Shown here piece after piece: positions 8,833-16,690 of a stretch of DNA of 64,000 nucleotides (positions are counted from its first letter, which is position 1; each line of letters begins with the position of its first letter). Under the pieces are notes generated by a model. That model was not told the origin of the DNA. It ran no database searches and saw only the letters and a list, made by a program, of their open reading frames with translations. Source of the DNA: JAUQQI01 sp042408785. Its GTDB lineage: Bacteria; Chloroflexota; Dehalococcoidia; JAUQQI01. Both the position numbers and the translations under genes were made by a program. The stretch is taken from contig JBHOQU010000032.1 in assembly GCA_042408785.1 (NCBI GenBank), forward strand, positions 1 through 64,000, in the 5' to 3' direction.

Positions 8833-8951
8833 ACACGGCTCCTTTTGACCGGGAGCTTTCCATCCCTGGGGGCTTTGGGTTGTCGGGACGCCCGGTCGTG
8901 TGCCCCTGTGGTCCGCCTCAAACCGGGTTGCCGGCCGGCGGGTTCGGTTAC

Positions 8952-8982
8952 TTGCGGGAAGTCGGGTGGGGCGGGGTATACT
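8952..8982 (+). promoter_or_regulatory. Candidate promoter of signal peptidase gene
   Basis: TTGCGG at 8952-8957 and TATACT at 8977-8982 are 19 bases apart. The -10 box ends 12 bases before the ATG at 8995, so the transcript leader would be only a few bases long. Confidence 0.5.
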
Positions 8983-8994
8983 GGGATTGCAATC

Positions 8995-9756
8995 ATGGCT
9001 GGGCCGGCAACGGATATGGACCAGGAATCCCAGGCCCGGGCCCGTTCGGGGCGGTTAGGACAGACCCTCCGGGAGGTCCTCGAGACGGTCGCCCTTACCG
9101 TCCTGATTTTCCTCGTGGTTCGGAGCCTGGTTCAGAATTTTAAAGTCGAGGGCTCCAGCATGGAGCCGACCCTGCACCACAACCAGTACCTGCTGGTGGC
9201 CAGGTTCGTGTATTTTGCTGTGGACTTTGGGTCGGTGAAGGAGTTTTTGGGGCCGCTGGGGGGGCTTCTGCCGCTCCCCGACGGCCGGGTTTACCTGTTC
9301 CAGCCGCCGCAGCGGGGTGACATCGTAGTCTTCCGGTTTCCCAACGACCCGAGCCGGGACTTTATAAAGCGCATTATCGGCCTCCCCGGGGAGACGGTGG
9401 AGGTCCGGAACGGGCAGGTTTATATAAACGGGCAGCCGCTGGACGAGCCGTATCTGCGGGAGCGGCCGAGCTACACCTTCCAGCCCGTGGCGGTGCCGCC
9501 GGGCCACTACTTCGTGCTGGGGGACAACCGCAACAACAGTAGCGACTCCCACATCTGGGGGGTCGTCCCGGAAAGCAATATCATCGGCAAGGCCTGGTTC
9601 TCCTACTGGCCGCCGGAGTCCATTGGTTTGGTCGGCAACTACTCGTTTGGCGGCCAGACGGCGGGTCCGGTGGGGGCGATGCCGGCCTATCCGGGCCCGG
9701 CGGCCGTGCCTACCGGCCCGCCTCCGCCGGCTTACCCGGGTCCGGCGGGCCGGTAG
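8995..9756 (+). CDS. lepB: Signal peptidase I with proline-rich tail
   Basis: 253 residues from ATG 8995; an internal ATG at 9016 is also possible. One N-terminal membrane helix (about 27-45) precedes the catalytic Ser in GSSMEPTL (S55) and the general-base Lys in RDFIKRIIGLPGE (K125). GDNRNNSSDSH follows, as in box E of the family. The enzyme removes Sec and Tat signal peptides on the outer side of the membrane. After the normal domain end there is a tail of about 40 residues rich in Pro, Ala, Gly and Tyr (repeats like PAYPGPA), which is not part of the usual fold and may be an exposed wall-spanning or disordered extension. Nothing else in an operon with it. Confidence 0.93.
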   Translation: MAGPATDMDQESQARARSGRLGQTLREVLETVALTVLIFLVVRSLVQNFKVEGSSMEPTLHHNQYLLVARFVYFAVDFGSVKEFLGPLGGLLPLPDGRVYLFQPPQRGDIVVFRFPNDPSRDFIKRIIGLPGETVEVRNGQVYINGQPLDEPYLRERPSYTFQPVAVPPGHYFVLGDNRNNSSDSHIWGVVPESNIIGKAWFSYWPPESIGLVGNYSFGGQTAGPVGAMPAYPGPAAVPTGPPPPAYPGPAGR

Positions 9757-9791
9757 GACTCTGCGCCCCCGCTGCGGGCTGGGGTGCGGTC

Positions 9792-9819
9792 TTGACAGGG
9801 GCCCCGTGGGCGTGATAGC
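9792..9819 (+). promoter_or_regulatory. Candidate promoter of tRNA-Leu
   Basis: A perfect TTGACA at 9792-9797 is followed after 16 bases by GATAGC (9814-9819). The -10 is weak. It lies about 40 bases upstream of the mature tRNA 5' end. Confidence 0.5.
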
Positions 9820-9857
9820 CATCTGATTGGGGGACGGCGACTTAGGCCAACGTTCGG

Positions 9858-9942
9858 GCCGGAGTGGCGGAACTGGCAGACGCGGCGGTCTCAAAAACCG
9901 CTCCCCGCTGAGGGGGTGGGGGTTCGAGTCCCCCCTCCGGCA
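9858..9942 (+). tRNA. tRNA-Leu (anticodon CAA)
   Basis: The acceptor stem GCCGGAG (9858-9864) pairs with CTCCGGC (9935-9941), with A9942 as discriminator. The anticodon stem GCGGT/ACCGC encloses loop CTCAAAA, giving anticodon CAA. A long class II variable arm (CCCC...GGGG) and the GGTTCGAGTCC T-arm confirm a leucine tRNA. The 3' CCA is not encoded in full (ACA follows). Confidence 0.95.
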
Positions 9943-9993
9943 CAAAATATGTCGGCCGGACAAGCATGGACAGGCCGGCCGCCAGCTTCGACC

Positions 9994-11610
9994 TTAAGCT
10001 ATCCCGGGACCGACCTTGGGTCCGGCGGCCCGGACCTGGGGGGAGACGTGGGCCTCGAACTGCTTGAAGTTTCTGACAAATTCGGCCGCAAGCCGCCGAA
10101 CCTGGCTCTGGTACGCCCCGAGGTCCCGCCACAGCTGCCACGGCTTTAATACCTCGTCGGGAACCCCCGGCACATGGGTCGGAATCTGCAGGCCGAAATA
10201 GGGCTCCACCTCGTAGGCCACGTCATCCAGCTTCCCGCTAACAATGGCCCGGACCATCGCCCGGCTGTACTGGATCTTAATCCGCTGCCCAACGCCGTAC
10301 GGGCCCCCAACCCAGCCGGTGTTTACCAGCCAGACCTTCACCCCGTAGCGGCGCACCCGCTCATCCAAAAGCCGCCCGTATTCGACCGGATGCAGCACCA
10401 GGAAGGGTGCCCCAAAACAGCTGCTGAAGGTGGCCTCGGGCTCGGTTACGCCCCGCTCCGTCCCGGCCAGCTTCGACGTATACCCCGAAAGGAAGTGATA
10501 GACTGCCTGCTCCTCCGTAAGCCGGGCGATGGGGGGCAGAACCCCGAAGGCGTCGGCCGTGAGAAAGATGATATTCTTGGGGTGCCCGGCCGTCCCCGTA
10601 GGACTTACGTTCCGCAGAAACTCGATGGGATAAGCCGCCCGGGTGTTCTCGGTAAGGGAGTCGTCCTCGAACTTTGGCCGGCGGGTATCAGGGTCGACTA
10701 CCACGTTTTCCAGCAGGGCCCCAAAGCGGTGCACGGCCTCGTAAATTTCCGGCTCGGCCACCGGCGAAAGGTTTATCGTCTTGGCGTAACAGCCGCCCTC
10801 AAAGTTGAAGATGCCGTCTTCGCCCCAGCCGTGCTCGTCATCCCCCACTAGGATCCGCTCGGGGTCGGTCGAAAGGCTGGTCTTGCCCGTCCCCGACAGG
10901 CCGAAGAAGAGGGCCGAAGAGTTGTCGGGACCGGCGTTGGCGCCGCAGTGCATGGGAAAGACGCCCTGGACCGGGAGCAGGTAATTTAAGGCCGTAAAGA
11001 TGCTCTTTTTTATCTCCCCGGCGTAGGCTGTGCCCCCGATTAAGACCTCCTTGCGGGCCAGGTGCAGCAGGATAAAGACCTCACTGCGGGTCCCGTCGAT
11101 TTCGGGAATGGCCTTGAAATCGGGGGCGGAAATGACGACGAACTCCGGCCGGTGACCGGCCAGCTGCTCCGGGGTCGGCCGGATGAAAAGGTCCCGGGCA
11201 AAGAGGCTCTGCCAGGCGGTGGTGGTGATGACCCGGACCGGCAGCCGGTAGCGGGGGGCGGCGCAGGCAAAGAGGTCCTGGACGAAAAGCTCCCGGTCCT
11301 GGAGGAAGGCCATCAGCCGCTGGCGAACCCGTTCGTAGGCTTCCGGCTCGAAGGGCTGGTTTACCGGACCCCACCAGACCCGGTCTTCGCTCGAGGGCTC
11401 CCGGACGACGAATTTGTCCCGGGGCGAGCGGCCGGTATACTTGCCCGTGTAAACGGTCAGGCCGCCGCCCTCGGTCAGCATCCCCTCGCCCCGCAGGACG
11501 GCCAATTCCACCAGCCTGGGCGGTGTCAGGTTCCAGTAAATCCGGCGGGGGTTTACGATGCCGTGGGCCTCAAGTCCGGTGGCGGTCGGGGGGGAAGTGA
11601 TGTCCACCAT
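9994..11610 (-). CDS. pckA: Phosphoenolpyruvate carboxykinase (ATP type)
   Basis: 538 residues, the normal length for ATP-dependent PEPCK. It shows the substrate loop YTGRSPRDKFVV near residues 59-69, the kinase P-loop GLSGTGKTS (237-245) and the metal/nucleotide motif ILVGDDEHGW just after. It interconverts oxaloacetate plus ATP with PEP plus CO2 plus ADP, so it serves gluconeogenesis or anaplerosis in the cytosol. ATG is preceded by GAGGTG at good spacing. It is divergent from the sirtuin gene with about 120 bases between them. An ATP-type enzyme rather than GTP-type is clear from the P-loop context. Confidence 0.97.
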   Translation of the reverse strand: MVDITSPPTATGLEAHGIVNPRRIYWNLTPPRLVELAVLRGEGMLTEGGGLTVYTGKYTGRSPRDKFVVREPSSEDRVWWGPVNQPFEPEAYERVRQRLMAFLQDRELFVQDLFACAAPRYRLPVRVITTTAWQSLFARDLFIRPTPEQLAGHRPEFVVISAPDFKAIPEIDGTRSEVFILLHLARKEVLIGGTAYAGEIKKSIFTALNYLLPVQGVFPMHCGANAGPDNSSALFFGLSGTGKTSLSTDPERILVGDDEHGWGEDGIFNFEGGCYAKTINLSPVAEPEIYEAVHRFGALLENVVVDPDTRRPKFEDDSLTENTRAAYPIEFLRNVSPTGTAGHPKNIIFLTADAFGVLPPIARLTEEQAVYHFLSGYTSKLAGTERGVTEPEATFSSCFGAPFLVLHPVEYGRLLDERVRRYGVKVWLVNTGWVGGPYGVGQRIKIQYSRAMVRAIVSGKLDDVAYEVEPYFGLQIPTHVPGVPDEVLKPWQLWRDLGAYQSQVRRLAAEFVRNFKQFEAHVSPQVRAAGPKVGPGIA

Positions 11611-11651
11611 CTTTTTTCACCTCAGCACAGTATCTTCATCACCCGCCAGCA

Positions 11652-11681
11652 GCGACAGCGAAACGTCTCTCCGTATATAAT
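11652..11681 (+). promoter_or_regulatory. Candidate promoter in the pckA-sirtuin divergent region
   Basis: GCGACA (11652-11657), 18 bases, then a perfect TATAAT (11676-11681), reading toward the sirtuin gene. The -10 overlaps a short palindrome-like TATATA, so the same site could also be used leftward for pckA. Confidence 0.5.
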
Positions 11682-11732
11682 CCCATCCGGAGGCTGTCGT
11701 CAAGTCGTAAAAGCGGCCAGGCTGGAGCTTAG

Positions 11733-12521
11733 ATGGTTTTAGAAAGGTTGCCCGATGCCCTCACCGACCGGGTGGAGCTTCTGGCCGGATGGGCCCGTTC
11801 GGCCCGCTCGGCGGTGGTCTTTACCGGGGCCGGCGTAAGCACCGAATCGGGCATCCCCGACTTCCGGGGTCCTAACGGCCTCTGGACGCAGGTGAACCCG
11901 GCCAACTTTACCATCCGCCGCTATCTGGAGGACCCGCAGGTCCGGCGGGAATCCTGGGAGCGATTTAAGACGGGCGGCGTCTACGGCCGGGCCGAGCCCA
12001 ACCCGGCCCACTACGCCATTGCCGACCTGGTTCGGGCCGGCCGGGTCGACTGGGTTATTACCCAAAATATCGATGGCCTCCACCAGCGGGCGGGAACCCC
12101 GCCCGACCGGGTCATCGAGCTCCACGGCAACCTCAGGTTCGCCAAGTGCCTGGGCTGCCGCCGGCGTTTTGAAAAGGCCCAGGCCCTGGCCCTCCCGCCG
12201 GACCCGTCGGATGGTGTGCCCCGCTGTCCCGACTGCGGTGGGCTCCTCAAATCGGGCACCGTTTCCTTCGGCGAACCCCTGCCGGCCGATGAGCTGGCCC
12301 GGGCCGAGTCGGCGGCCGAAAACTCTGACTTATTCATCGTGGTCGGGTCTTCGCTGGTGGTTTACCCGGCGGCCTATCTGCCCCTGCGCGCCCTGGATGC
12401 CGGGGCCAGGCTGGTGATCATCAACCTCGGCGAGACCCCCATGGACCACCTGGCCCACCTACGCATCTCCGCCCTGGCCGGCCAGGTTCTGCCGAAAGTG
12501 GCCGAACTGGTCCTGAAGTGA
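11733..12521 (+). CDS. cobB: Sir2-family NAD-dependent protein deacetylase
   Basis: 262 residues. The Rossmann motif GAGVSTESGIPDFRG covers residues 32-46, TQNIDGLHQRAG 110-121, and the catalytic His is H131 in ELHGNL. The zinc ribbon has C139-x2-C142 and C165-x2-C168. This is a complete class III/U-type sirtuin that removes acyl groups from lysine using NAD. GGAG lies five bases before the ATG. The next gene (SDR) starts on the sirtuin's stop codon. In other bacteria sirtuins regulate acetyl-CoA synthetase; that target is not in this window. Confidence 0.93.
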   Translation: MVLERLPDALTDRVELLAGWARSARSAVVFTGAGVSTESGIPDFRGPNGLWTQVNPANFTIRRYLEDPQVRRESWERFKTGGVYGRAEPNPAHYAIADLVRAGRVDWVITQNIDGLHQRAGTPPDRVIELHGNLRFAKCLGCRRRFEKAQALALPPDPSDGVPRCPDCGGLLKSGTVSFGEPLPADELARAESAAENSDLFIVVGSSLVVYPAAYLPLRALDAGARLVIINLGETPMDHLAHLRISALAGQVLPKVAELVLK

Positions 12522-13318
12522 AAGACCTGGTCGTAATCGTTACGGGGGCCTCCCGGGGCATCGGGGCGGCCACGGCCCGGCTCCTGGCCGAGCAGGGGGC
12601 CAGGGTTGTCCTGGCCGCCCGCTCCGCCGAGGCCCTGCTGGCCCTGGAAGCCGAGCTGAAGGGCCGGGGCAGGACCGCCCTGGCCGTCCCCACCGACGTG
12701 ACCGACCCCTACCAGCTGGACCGCCTCGTTGAGCGGACGGTGGAGGCATTCGGGCGGGTTGATGTCCTGGTAAACAATGCTGGCATTGGGGAGCCATCTC
12801 GGGTGGCCCAAAGTCCCGACGAGCTTATCGACCGGCTTTTTGAAACCAACCTGCTGGGGCCCATCCGCCTCACCCGGCGGGTGTTGCCCCAGATGCTTGC
12901 CCGCCGCTCGGGCCACATTATCTTCGTAAGCTCCGTGGCCGGCCACATTCCCGTCCCGCCCATAACCCTCTACTCAGTGACCAAGGCCGGCCTGATCGCC
13001 CTGGCCGAGGGCCTGCGGCGGGAGGTGGGGTCCCAGGGCGTCCGGGTTTCGGTGGTCTCGCCCGGGTTTATCCGCACCGACATGGCGGCTGACGTTCGGG
13101 TCGCGCCCCGGTGGCTACCGATGCCCGGCCCCGAGGCGGTGGCCCGGGCCATCGCCTGGCTCATCCGCCATCCCCGGCGGGAGGTGGTTGTGCCCTGGTA
13201 CTACCGGCCGGTGGTGGGTCTTAATACGGCCGCCCCGGCTTTAGTCGACCTGGGCCTTCGACTTTTCCTCGCCCGGCCCCATCCGACGCAGGGGACGAGG
13301 CGGCCGGCATCGGGCTGA
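12518..13318 (+). CDS. Short-chain dehydrogenase/reductase
   Basis: 266 residues; GTG start shares GTGA with the sirtuin stop. Classical SDR features are TGASRGIG (9-16), NNAG (86-89), catalytic Ser in VSSVAG, and Y152-x3-K156 (YSVTK). After the core, a C-terminal extension of about 60 residues (PWYYRPVVGLN...) may be membrane-associated, as in the DltE/YbbO-like subgroup. Substrate unknown; NAD(P)-dependent oxidation or reduction of an alcohol or ketone. Its last 98 bases overlap the 3' end of the oppositely oriented DUF2085 gene. Confidence 0.88.
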   Translation: MKDLVVIVTGASRGIGAATARLLAEQGARVVLAARSAEALLALEAELKGRGRTALAVPTDVTDPYQLDRLVERTVEAFGRVDVLVNNAGIGEPSRVAQSPDELIDRLFETNLLGPIRLTRRVLPQMLARRSGHIIFVSSVAGHIPVPPITLYSVTKAGLIALAEGLRREVGSQGVRVSVVSPGFIRTDMAADVRVAPRWLPMPGPEAVARAIAWLIRHPRREVVVPWYYRPVVGLNTAAPALVDLGLRLFLARPHPTQGTRRPASG

Positions 13319-13952
13319 GGACGGCCGCCATCGCCCGGTCGACCCGGGGGTAAGCCAGCCAGACCCAACCCACCCCGAAGAGGCTCCCCGTTACGGTCCG
13401 CAAAAGCCAGTCACTTTCCCGCAGGCCCACAAGCTGGGTTGTGCCGTCCAGGGCCAGGGGCAGGATGAGGACCAAAAAGAGCCGCCAGTCCAGGGCCCGA
13501 ATCCGACCCCGGAGGAGGCCGTAGGCGAGTCCGGCCACAAGCATGAGCCCGTAGATGGCCACGTCCCGCTCGCAGAAGGCAATCTTAAACCCCAGCTCAG
13601 GGCTGCCCACAAAGGCGGCCGGGTCGGCGGGGTTGAGGAAAGGCCGAAGCTCCTCGGCCGAATAGACCGGCCGGGGGCCGAAGAGAAAATAACTGCGGCT
13701 CGGCAGCTGGTGGCAGGCGGCCCGGTAGGCCAGGTAGATAACCCTGGCCGGGGCCTCGTAGCCGGCGGCCATAAGGAGGGGGGCCAGCAGGGGGGGGACC
13801 ATAAAGGCGAAGAGGCCCAGGTTGGCCAGGGCCAGCCAGTGGCGGGCGATGAATCGGACGAGGCCGTCGACGAGATTCACCACCAGCCGGTCCAGGGCCC
13901 GGCGCCGGGGCCCGACGGCCAGCAGGTCGGCCGAGTAGTCCTTACGGTCCAT
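13221..13952 (-). CDS. DUF2085 membrane protein
   Basis: 243 residues with several membrane helices. The family signature is present: ACHQLPSRSYFLFG around residue 80 and CERDVAIYG around residue 128, after which come further helices. DUF2085 proteins are membrane proteins of unknown function common in Chloroflexota and other lineages. The last 30 or so residues (after the final helix) are low-complexity Pro/Ser/Gly/Arg and are encoded antisense to the SDR C-terminus, suggesting that the reading frame has run past its ancestral stop. Its start overlaps the end of the lgt gene by 11 bases, so the two are co-transcribed. Confidence 0.8.
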   Translation of the reverse strand: MDRKDYSADLLAVGPRRRALDRLVVNLVDGLVRFIARHWLALANLGLFAFMVPPLLAPLLMAAGYEAPARVIYLAYRAACHQLPSRSYFLFGPRPVYSAEELRPFLNPADPAAFVGSPELGFKIAFCERDVAIYGLMLVAGLAYGLLRGRIRALDWRLFLVLILPLALDGTTQLVGLRESDWLLRTVTGSLFGVGWVWLAYPRVDRAMAAVLSPMPAASSPASDGAGRGKVEGPGRLKPGRPY

Positions 13953-14760
13953 GTCCTGCCACCGGCGCGCCCGGTTCAGGCACGGATAAGTCTGTGCCCC
14001 GGCCCTGCCGGGCCTGCCAGATAAACCCCAAACCGGCCAGAGCCAGCACGAGCCCGAAGACGAGGCCCGGCCGGAGGGCGCCTAACCAGAGGGGCTCGGG
14101 GCGGGCGGCGACCAGGGTCAGCCGGCCGAGGCCGAAGAGAAGGGCCCAGAGGCCGAAGGTGAGCCCCGGGGCCTGGAGGCGGCGCCGCCCGAGCAGGAGC
14201 ACCCCCAGGATCGCCAGTCCCAGGAGTATCTCATAGGCCGGGTAGGGGTGGACGGGCAGGTCGAGCCGGTAGGCCAGGGAATCCGGGTGGTGGTAGACCA
14301 CGGCCCAGGGCAGGGTGGTCGGGTTTCCCGCCCCATCACCGTTTATAAGGCTTCCGAGGCGTCCCACCCCGACCCCGAAGACCAGGCCCGGAACGGCCGC
14401 GTCCAGGACCCTGGCAAGGGGGAGCCGACTCTGCCGGCACGCCAGGGCCGCCGCCCCACCCCCCACCACCAGGGCTCCGAACAGCGACAGCCCCCCCTGG
14501 TGAAGGGCAATGATGAGCTGGGGATTCAGCCGGTAATAGTCCGGGTAATCAGCCACGTGGAAAAGGCGGGCCCCGACCAGGCCGGCCAGAAGGCCCCAGA
14601 AGGCGGCAGCATTGACCTTATCCTCGGGCAGGCCCCGGTGCTGGGCCTCCCGGAGGGTTATTAACAGGCCCCCCAGCACCCCCAGGGCCAGAAAGACCCC
14701 GTACCAGCGCAAGGCGTAGCCACCCAGCGACAGGATCACCGGGTCGACGCTCAGCTCCAT
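13942..14760 (-). CDS. lgt: Prolipoprotein diacylglyceryl transferase
   Basis: About 272 residues from ATG 14760 (GTG at 14769 is an alternative). It is a seven-helix membrane protein with the Lgt signature GVGRLGSLINGDGAGNPT, which includes the essential Arg/Asn/Gly residues, and an early HGGLS-like segment (HQGGLSLFG). It transfers diacylglycerol from phosphatidylglycerol to the lipobox cysteine of exported lipoproteins, such as the substrate-binding protein at 17697. The C-terminal tail after the last helix is a hydrophilic stretch that overlaps the start of the DUF2085 gene. Confidence 0.93.
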   Translation of the reverse strand: MELSVDPVILSLGGYALRWYGVFLALGVLGGLLITLREAQHRGLPEDKVNAAAFWGLLAGLVGARLFHVADYPDYYRLNPQLIIALHQGGLSLFGALVVGGGAAALACRQSRLPLARVLDAAVPGLVFGVGVGRLGSLINGDGAGNPTTLPWAVVYHHPDSLAYRLDLPVHPYPAYEILLGLAILGVLLLGRRRLQAPGLTFGLWALLFGLGRLTLVAARPEPLWLGALRPGLVFGLVLALAGLGFIWQARQGRGTDLSVPEPGAPVAGHGP

Positions 14761-14805
14761 AAAGGCCACCCCGTCATTACTTTACCTCGCCGGCGGCCCG
14801 GGCGG

Positions 14806-15669
14806 CTAGTCCATCCGGCCCCGGACCAGGTGATCCCAGCAGGTGCGGGCCAGCCGGCCGATCAGGTAGGTGGCCGCGTAGTGGGCCGGGGTCCCGTCGG
14901 GCAGCTCGGCGGGCACGTAATCCGTAAAGACGGTCAGGATAAAACGGGGCTGGTCGCCGGCGAAGACGACGCCGGCATCGTTGTAGTTTCGGGCGCCGGT
15001 CCCCGTCTTGTGGGCGACCTTCGTCCCGGCCGGGAGCTGAGACGGCAGCCGGCTGCGCAGTTTCTGCCAGGAAAGGACATCAAGGCCGTAGCGGCAAAGG
15101 TCCGGGGTCAGACCGAGGCGGGCGGCCACCGCCGCATCCCTGGTCCCCTGGACGATAAGGTCCAGCAGGCGGCCCACATCGGCCGGGGTGGTGGTATTGA
15201 CCAGCTCGAGGGGGTGGTCCCAGGGGAGGGGCCGGGGCGGGATGCCGTTGCGGTGGGTGGTCCCGACCATGCCGGCGGACCGGCAGAATTCGTTGATATA
15301 GTCGAGGCCCAGCATATCCACCACCGTCCCGGTGCAGGTGTTGTCGCTTACAATGATCATCATCACCAGGCAGTCCCGGAACTGGATGGTGAAGCCGGGC
15401 TGAAGGTGCTGGAAACACCCGGAATCGTTGTTCTGATACTTGGCCTGGATCTGCACCGGCTGGTCGAGGCGCAAGCGGCCCTCATTTACGGCCTTCAAGG
15501 CCGCCATCAGAATTGAGATTTTGCGGGTGCTGGCCGACGGCACCACCACGTCGCCGTTGCGGTGGCATTCGGCCCCCGACACCAGGTCTTTAAGATACCA
15601 GCCGGTGTGAAAGGGATATTGGTCACAGAGGGCGTTTAAGCTGCGGGCTAGGGCCTCCAGGTTCGACAT
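14806..15669 (-). CDS. Class A beta-lactamase-fold serine hydrolase, apparently cytoplasmic
   Basis: 287 residues. The penicillin-recognising triad is intact: S47-T-R-K50 (SxxK), S108-D109-N110 (SDN) and K221-T-G223. The overall size matches the beta-lactamase2/class A group. No signal peptide or membrane segment is visible at the N-terminus (MSNLEALARSLNALC). In the omega-loop region (PPRPLPWDHPLELVNTTTP) the usual Glu166-type block ahead of TTTP is missing or much shortened, so efficient penicillin hydrolysis is doubtful. It may act as an esterase or peptidase on peptide-like substrates; the adjacent peptide transporter genes read the same way. ATG is preceded by GGAGGAGAAAG. Confidence 0.8.
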   Translation of the reverse strand: MSNLEALARSLNALCDQYPFHTGWYLKDLVSGAECHRNGDVVVPSASTRKISILMAALKAVNEGRLRLDQPVQIQAKYQNNDSGCFQHLQPGFTIQFRDCLVMMIIVSDNTCTGTVVDMLGLDYINEFCRSAGMVGTTHRNGIPPRPLPWDHPLELVNTTTPADVGRLLDLIVQGTRDAAVAARLGLTPDLCRYGLDVLSWQKLRSRLPSQLPAGTKVAHKTGTGARNYNDAGVVFAGDQPRFILTVFTDYVPAELPDGTPAHYAATYLIGRLARTCWDHLVRGRMD

Positions 15670-15739
15670 CGGCTTTCTCCTCCGGCCAACAAGGGTCGGT
15701 TAAAGTATGCCCCGAGGGGCCGGAAAAGGTCCAGCCGGC

Positions 15740-16681
15740 CTAACCGACCTTCCGGGGGTCGAGGGCATCCCGGAGGCCGTCGCCGATGAAGTTTATGGAA
15801 AGCACGGTGAGGAAGATGGCCAGGCCGGGGAAGATGGCCCAGTGGGGGGCCATGTCCAGCCGGTCCTTGGCGTCAAAGAGGAGCCGGCCCCAGGTGGGCA
15901 TATCCGGGGGAAACCCTAGGCCCAGGAATGAGAGGGTGGACTCCTGGAGGATGGCGGCGGCCACCCCCAGGGATGCCGCCACAATGACGGGGCTGAGGGC
16001 GTTGGGGAGCATGTGGACCACCGCCATCCGGAAACCGGGAACCCCAATGCACCGGGCCGCCTCGATGAACTCCTTTTCTTTGATGGACAGAAACGACGCC
16101 CGGACCAGCCTGGCGACGGGCATCCACCTTAAGCTGCCGATAACGGTCACCATCAAAAGAAAGATGCCCAGCTCGGGGCCGAATACCCCCCGAACAGGGT
16201 CCCGAAAAAGATAGATAACCAGCAGGAGGAGGGGCAGGGGCGGCAGGGCGATGAAAAGGTCAGTGACCCGCATCAGAATATGGTCCACCGTGCCCCCGAA
16301 GTAGCCCGAAACGGCCCCGACGGCGGTGCCGATGGTGACGGCGATGAACATCGCCGCCAGGCCCACGGCAATGGAAACCCGCCCGCCGAAAAGGATCCGG
16401 GCGAGGATGTCCTGCCCCAGGTCGTCGGTGCCGAGGGGATGGGCCAGGGTTGGGGGCTTAAGCCGCTGGGTCATGTCGATCTCGTTGAACTTTACCGGGT
16501 AGACCAGGGGGCCAAAGACCGTGGCCAGAACCATGAACGTAAGAACGACAAGGCCGAACATGGCCAGGCGGTGGCGGCGGAACTGCCGCCAGGCGTCGGC
16601 CCAGAGGGTGCGGGGCGGTCGGGCAAGAACCGCCTCGACGGGCCGAACCGTGCCGGTGGCAAAGCTGCGTCCGACGGTCAT
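15740..16681 (-). CDS. Dipeptide/oligopeptide ABC transporter permease, DppC type
   Basis: 313 residues. The N-terminal cytosolic piece WRQFRRHRLAMFGL precedes the first helix, as in DppC/OppC. The BPD_transp_1 domain has about five more helices. The ATPase-contact EAA loop appears as EFIEAARCIGVPGFRM...HMLPNALSPVIV. It ends FIGDGLRDALDPR, typical of DppC. It forms the membrane channel with the DppB-type protein encoded 9 bases upstream. No ATP-binding subunit is encoded next to it. Confidence 0.92.
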   Translation of the reverse strand: MTVGRSFATGTVRPVEAVLARPPRTLWADAWRQFRRHRLAMFGLVVLTFMVLATVFGPLVYPVKFNEIDMTQRLKPPTLAHPLGTDDLGQDILARILFGGRVSIAVGLAAMFIAVTIGTAVGAVSGYFGGTVDHILMRVTDLFIALPPLPLLLLVIYLFRDPVRGVFGPELGIFLLMVTVIGSLRWMPVARLVRASFLSIKEKEFIEAARCIGVPGFRMAVVHMLPNALSPVIVAASLGVAAAILQESTLSFLGLGFPPDMPTWGRLLFDAKDRLDMAPHWAIFPGLAIFLTVLSINFIGDGLRDALDPRKVG

Positions 16682-16690
16682 CGGGTCCTC

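Noticed and set aside
14806..15669. Antibiotic-resistance beta-lactamase
   Set aside because: No export signal and the omega-loop Glu block is missing; resistance is not supported.
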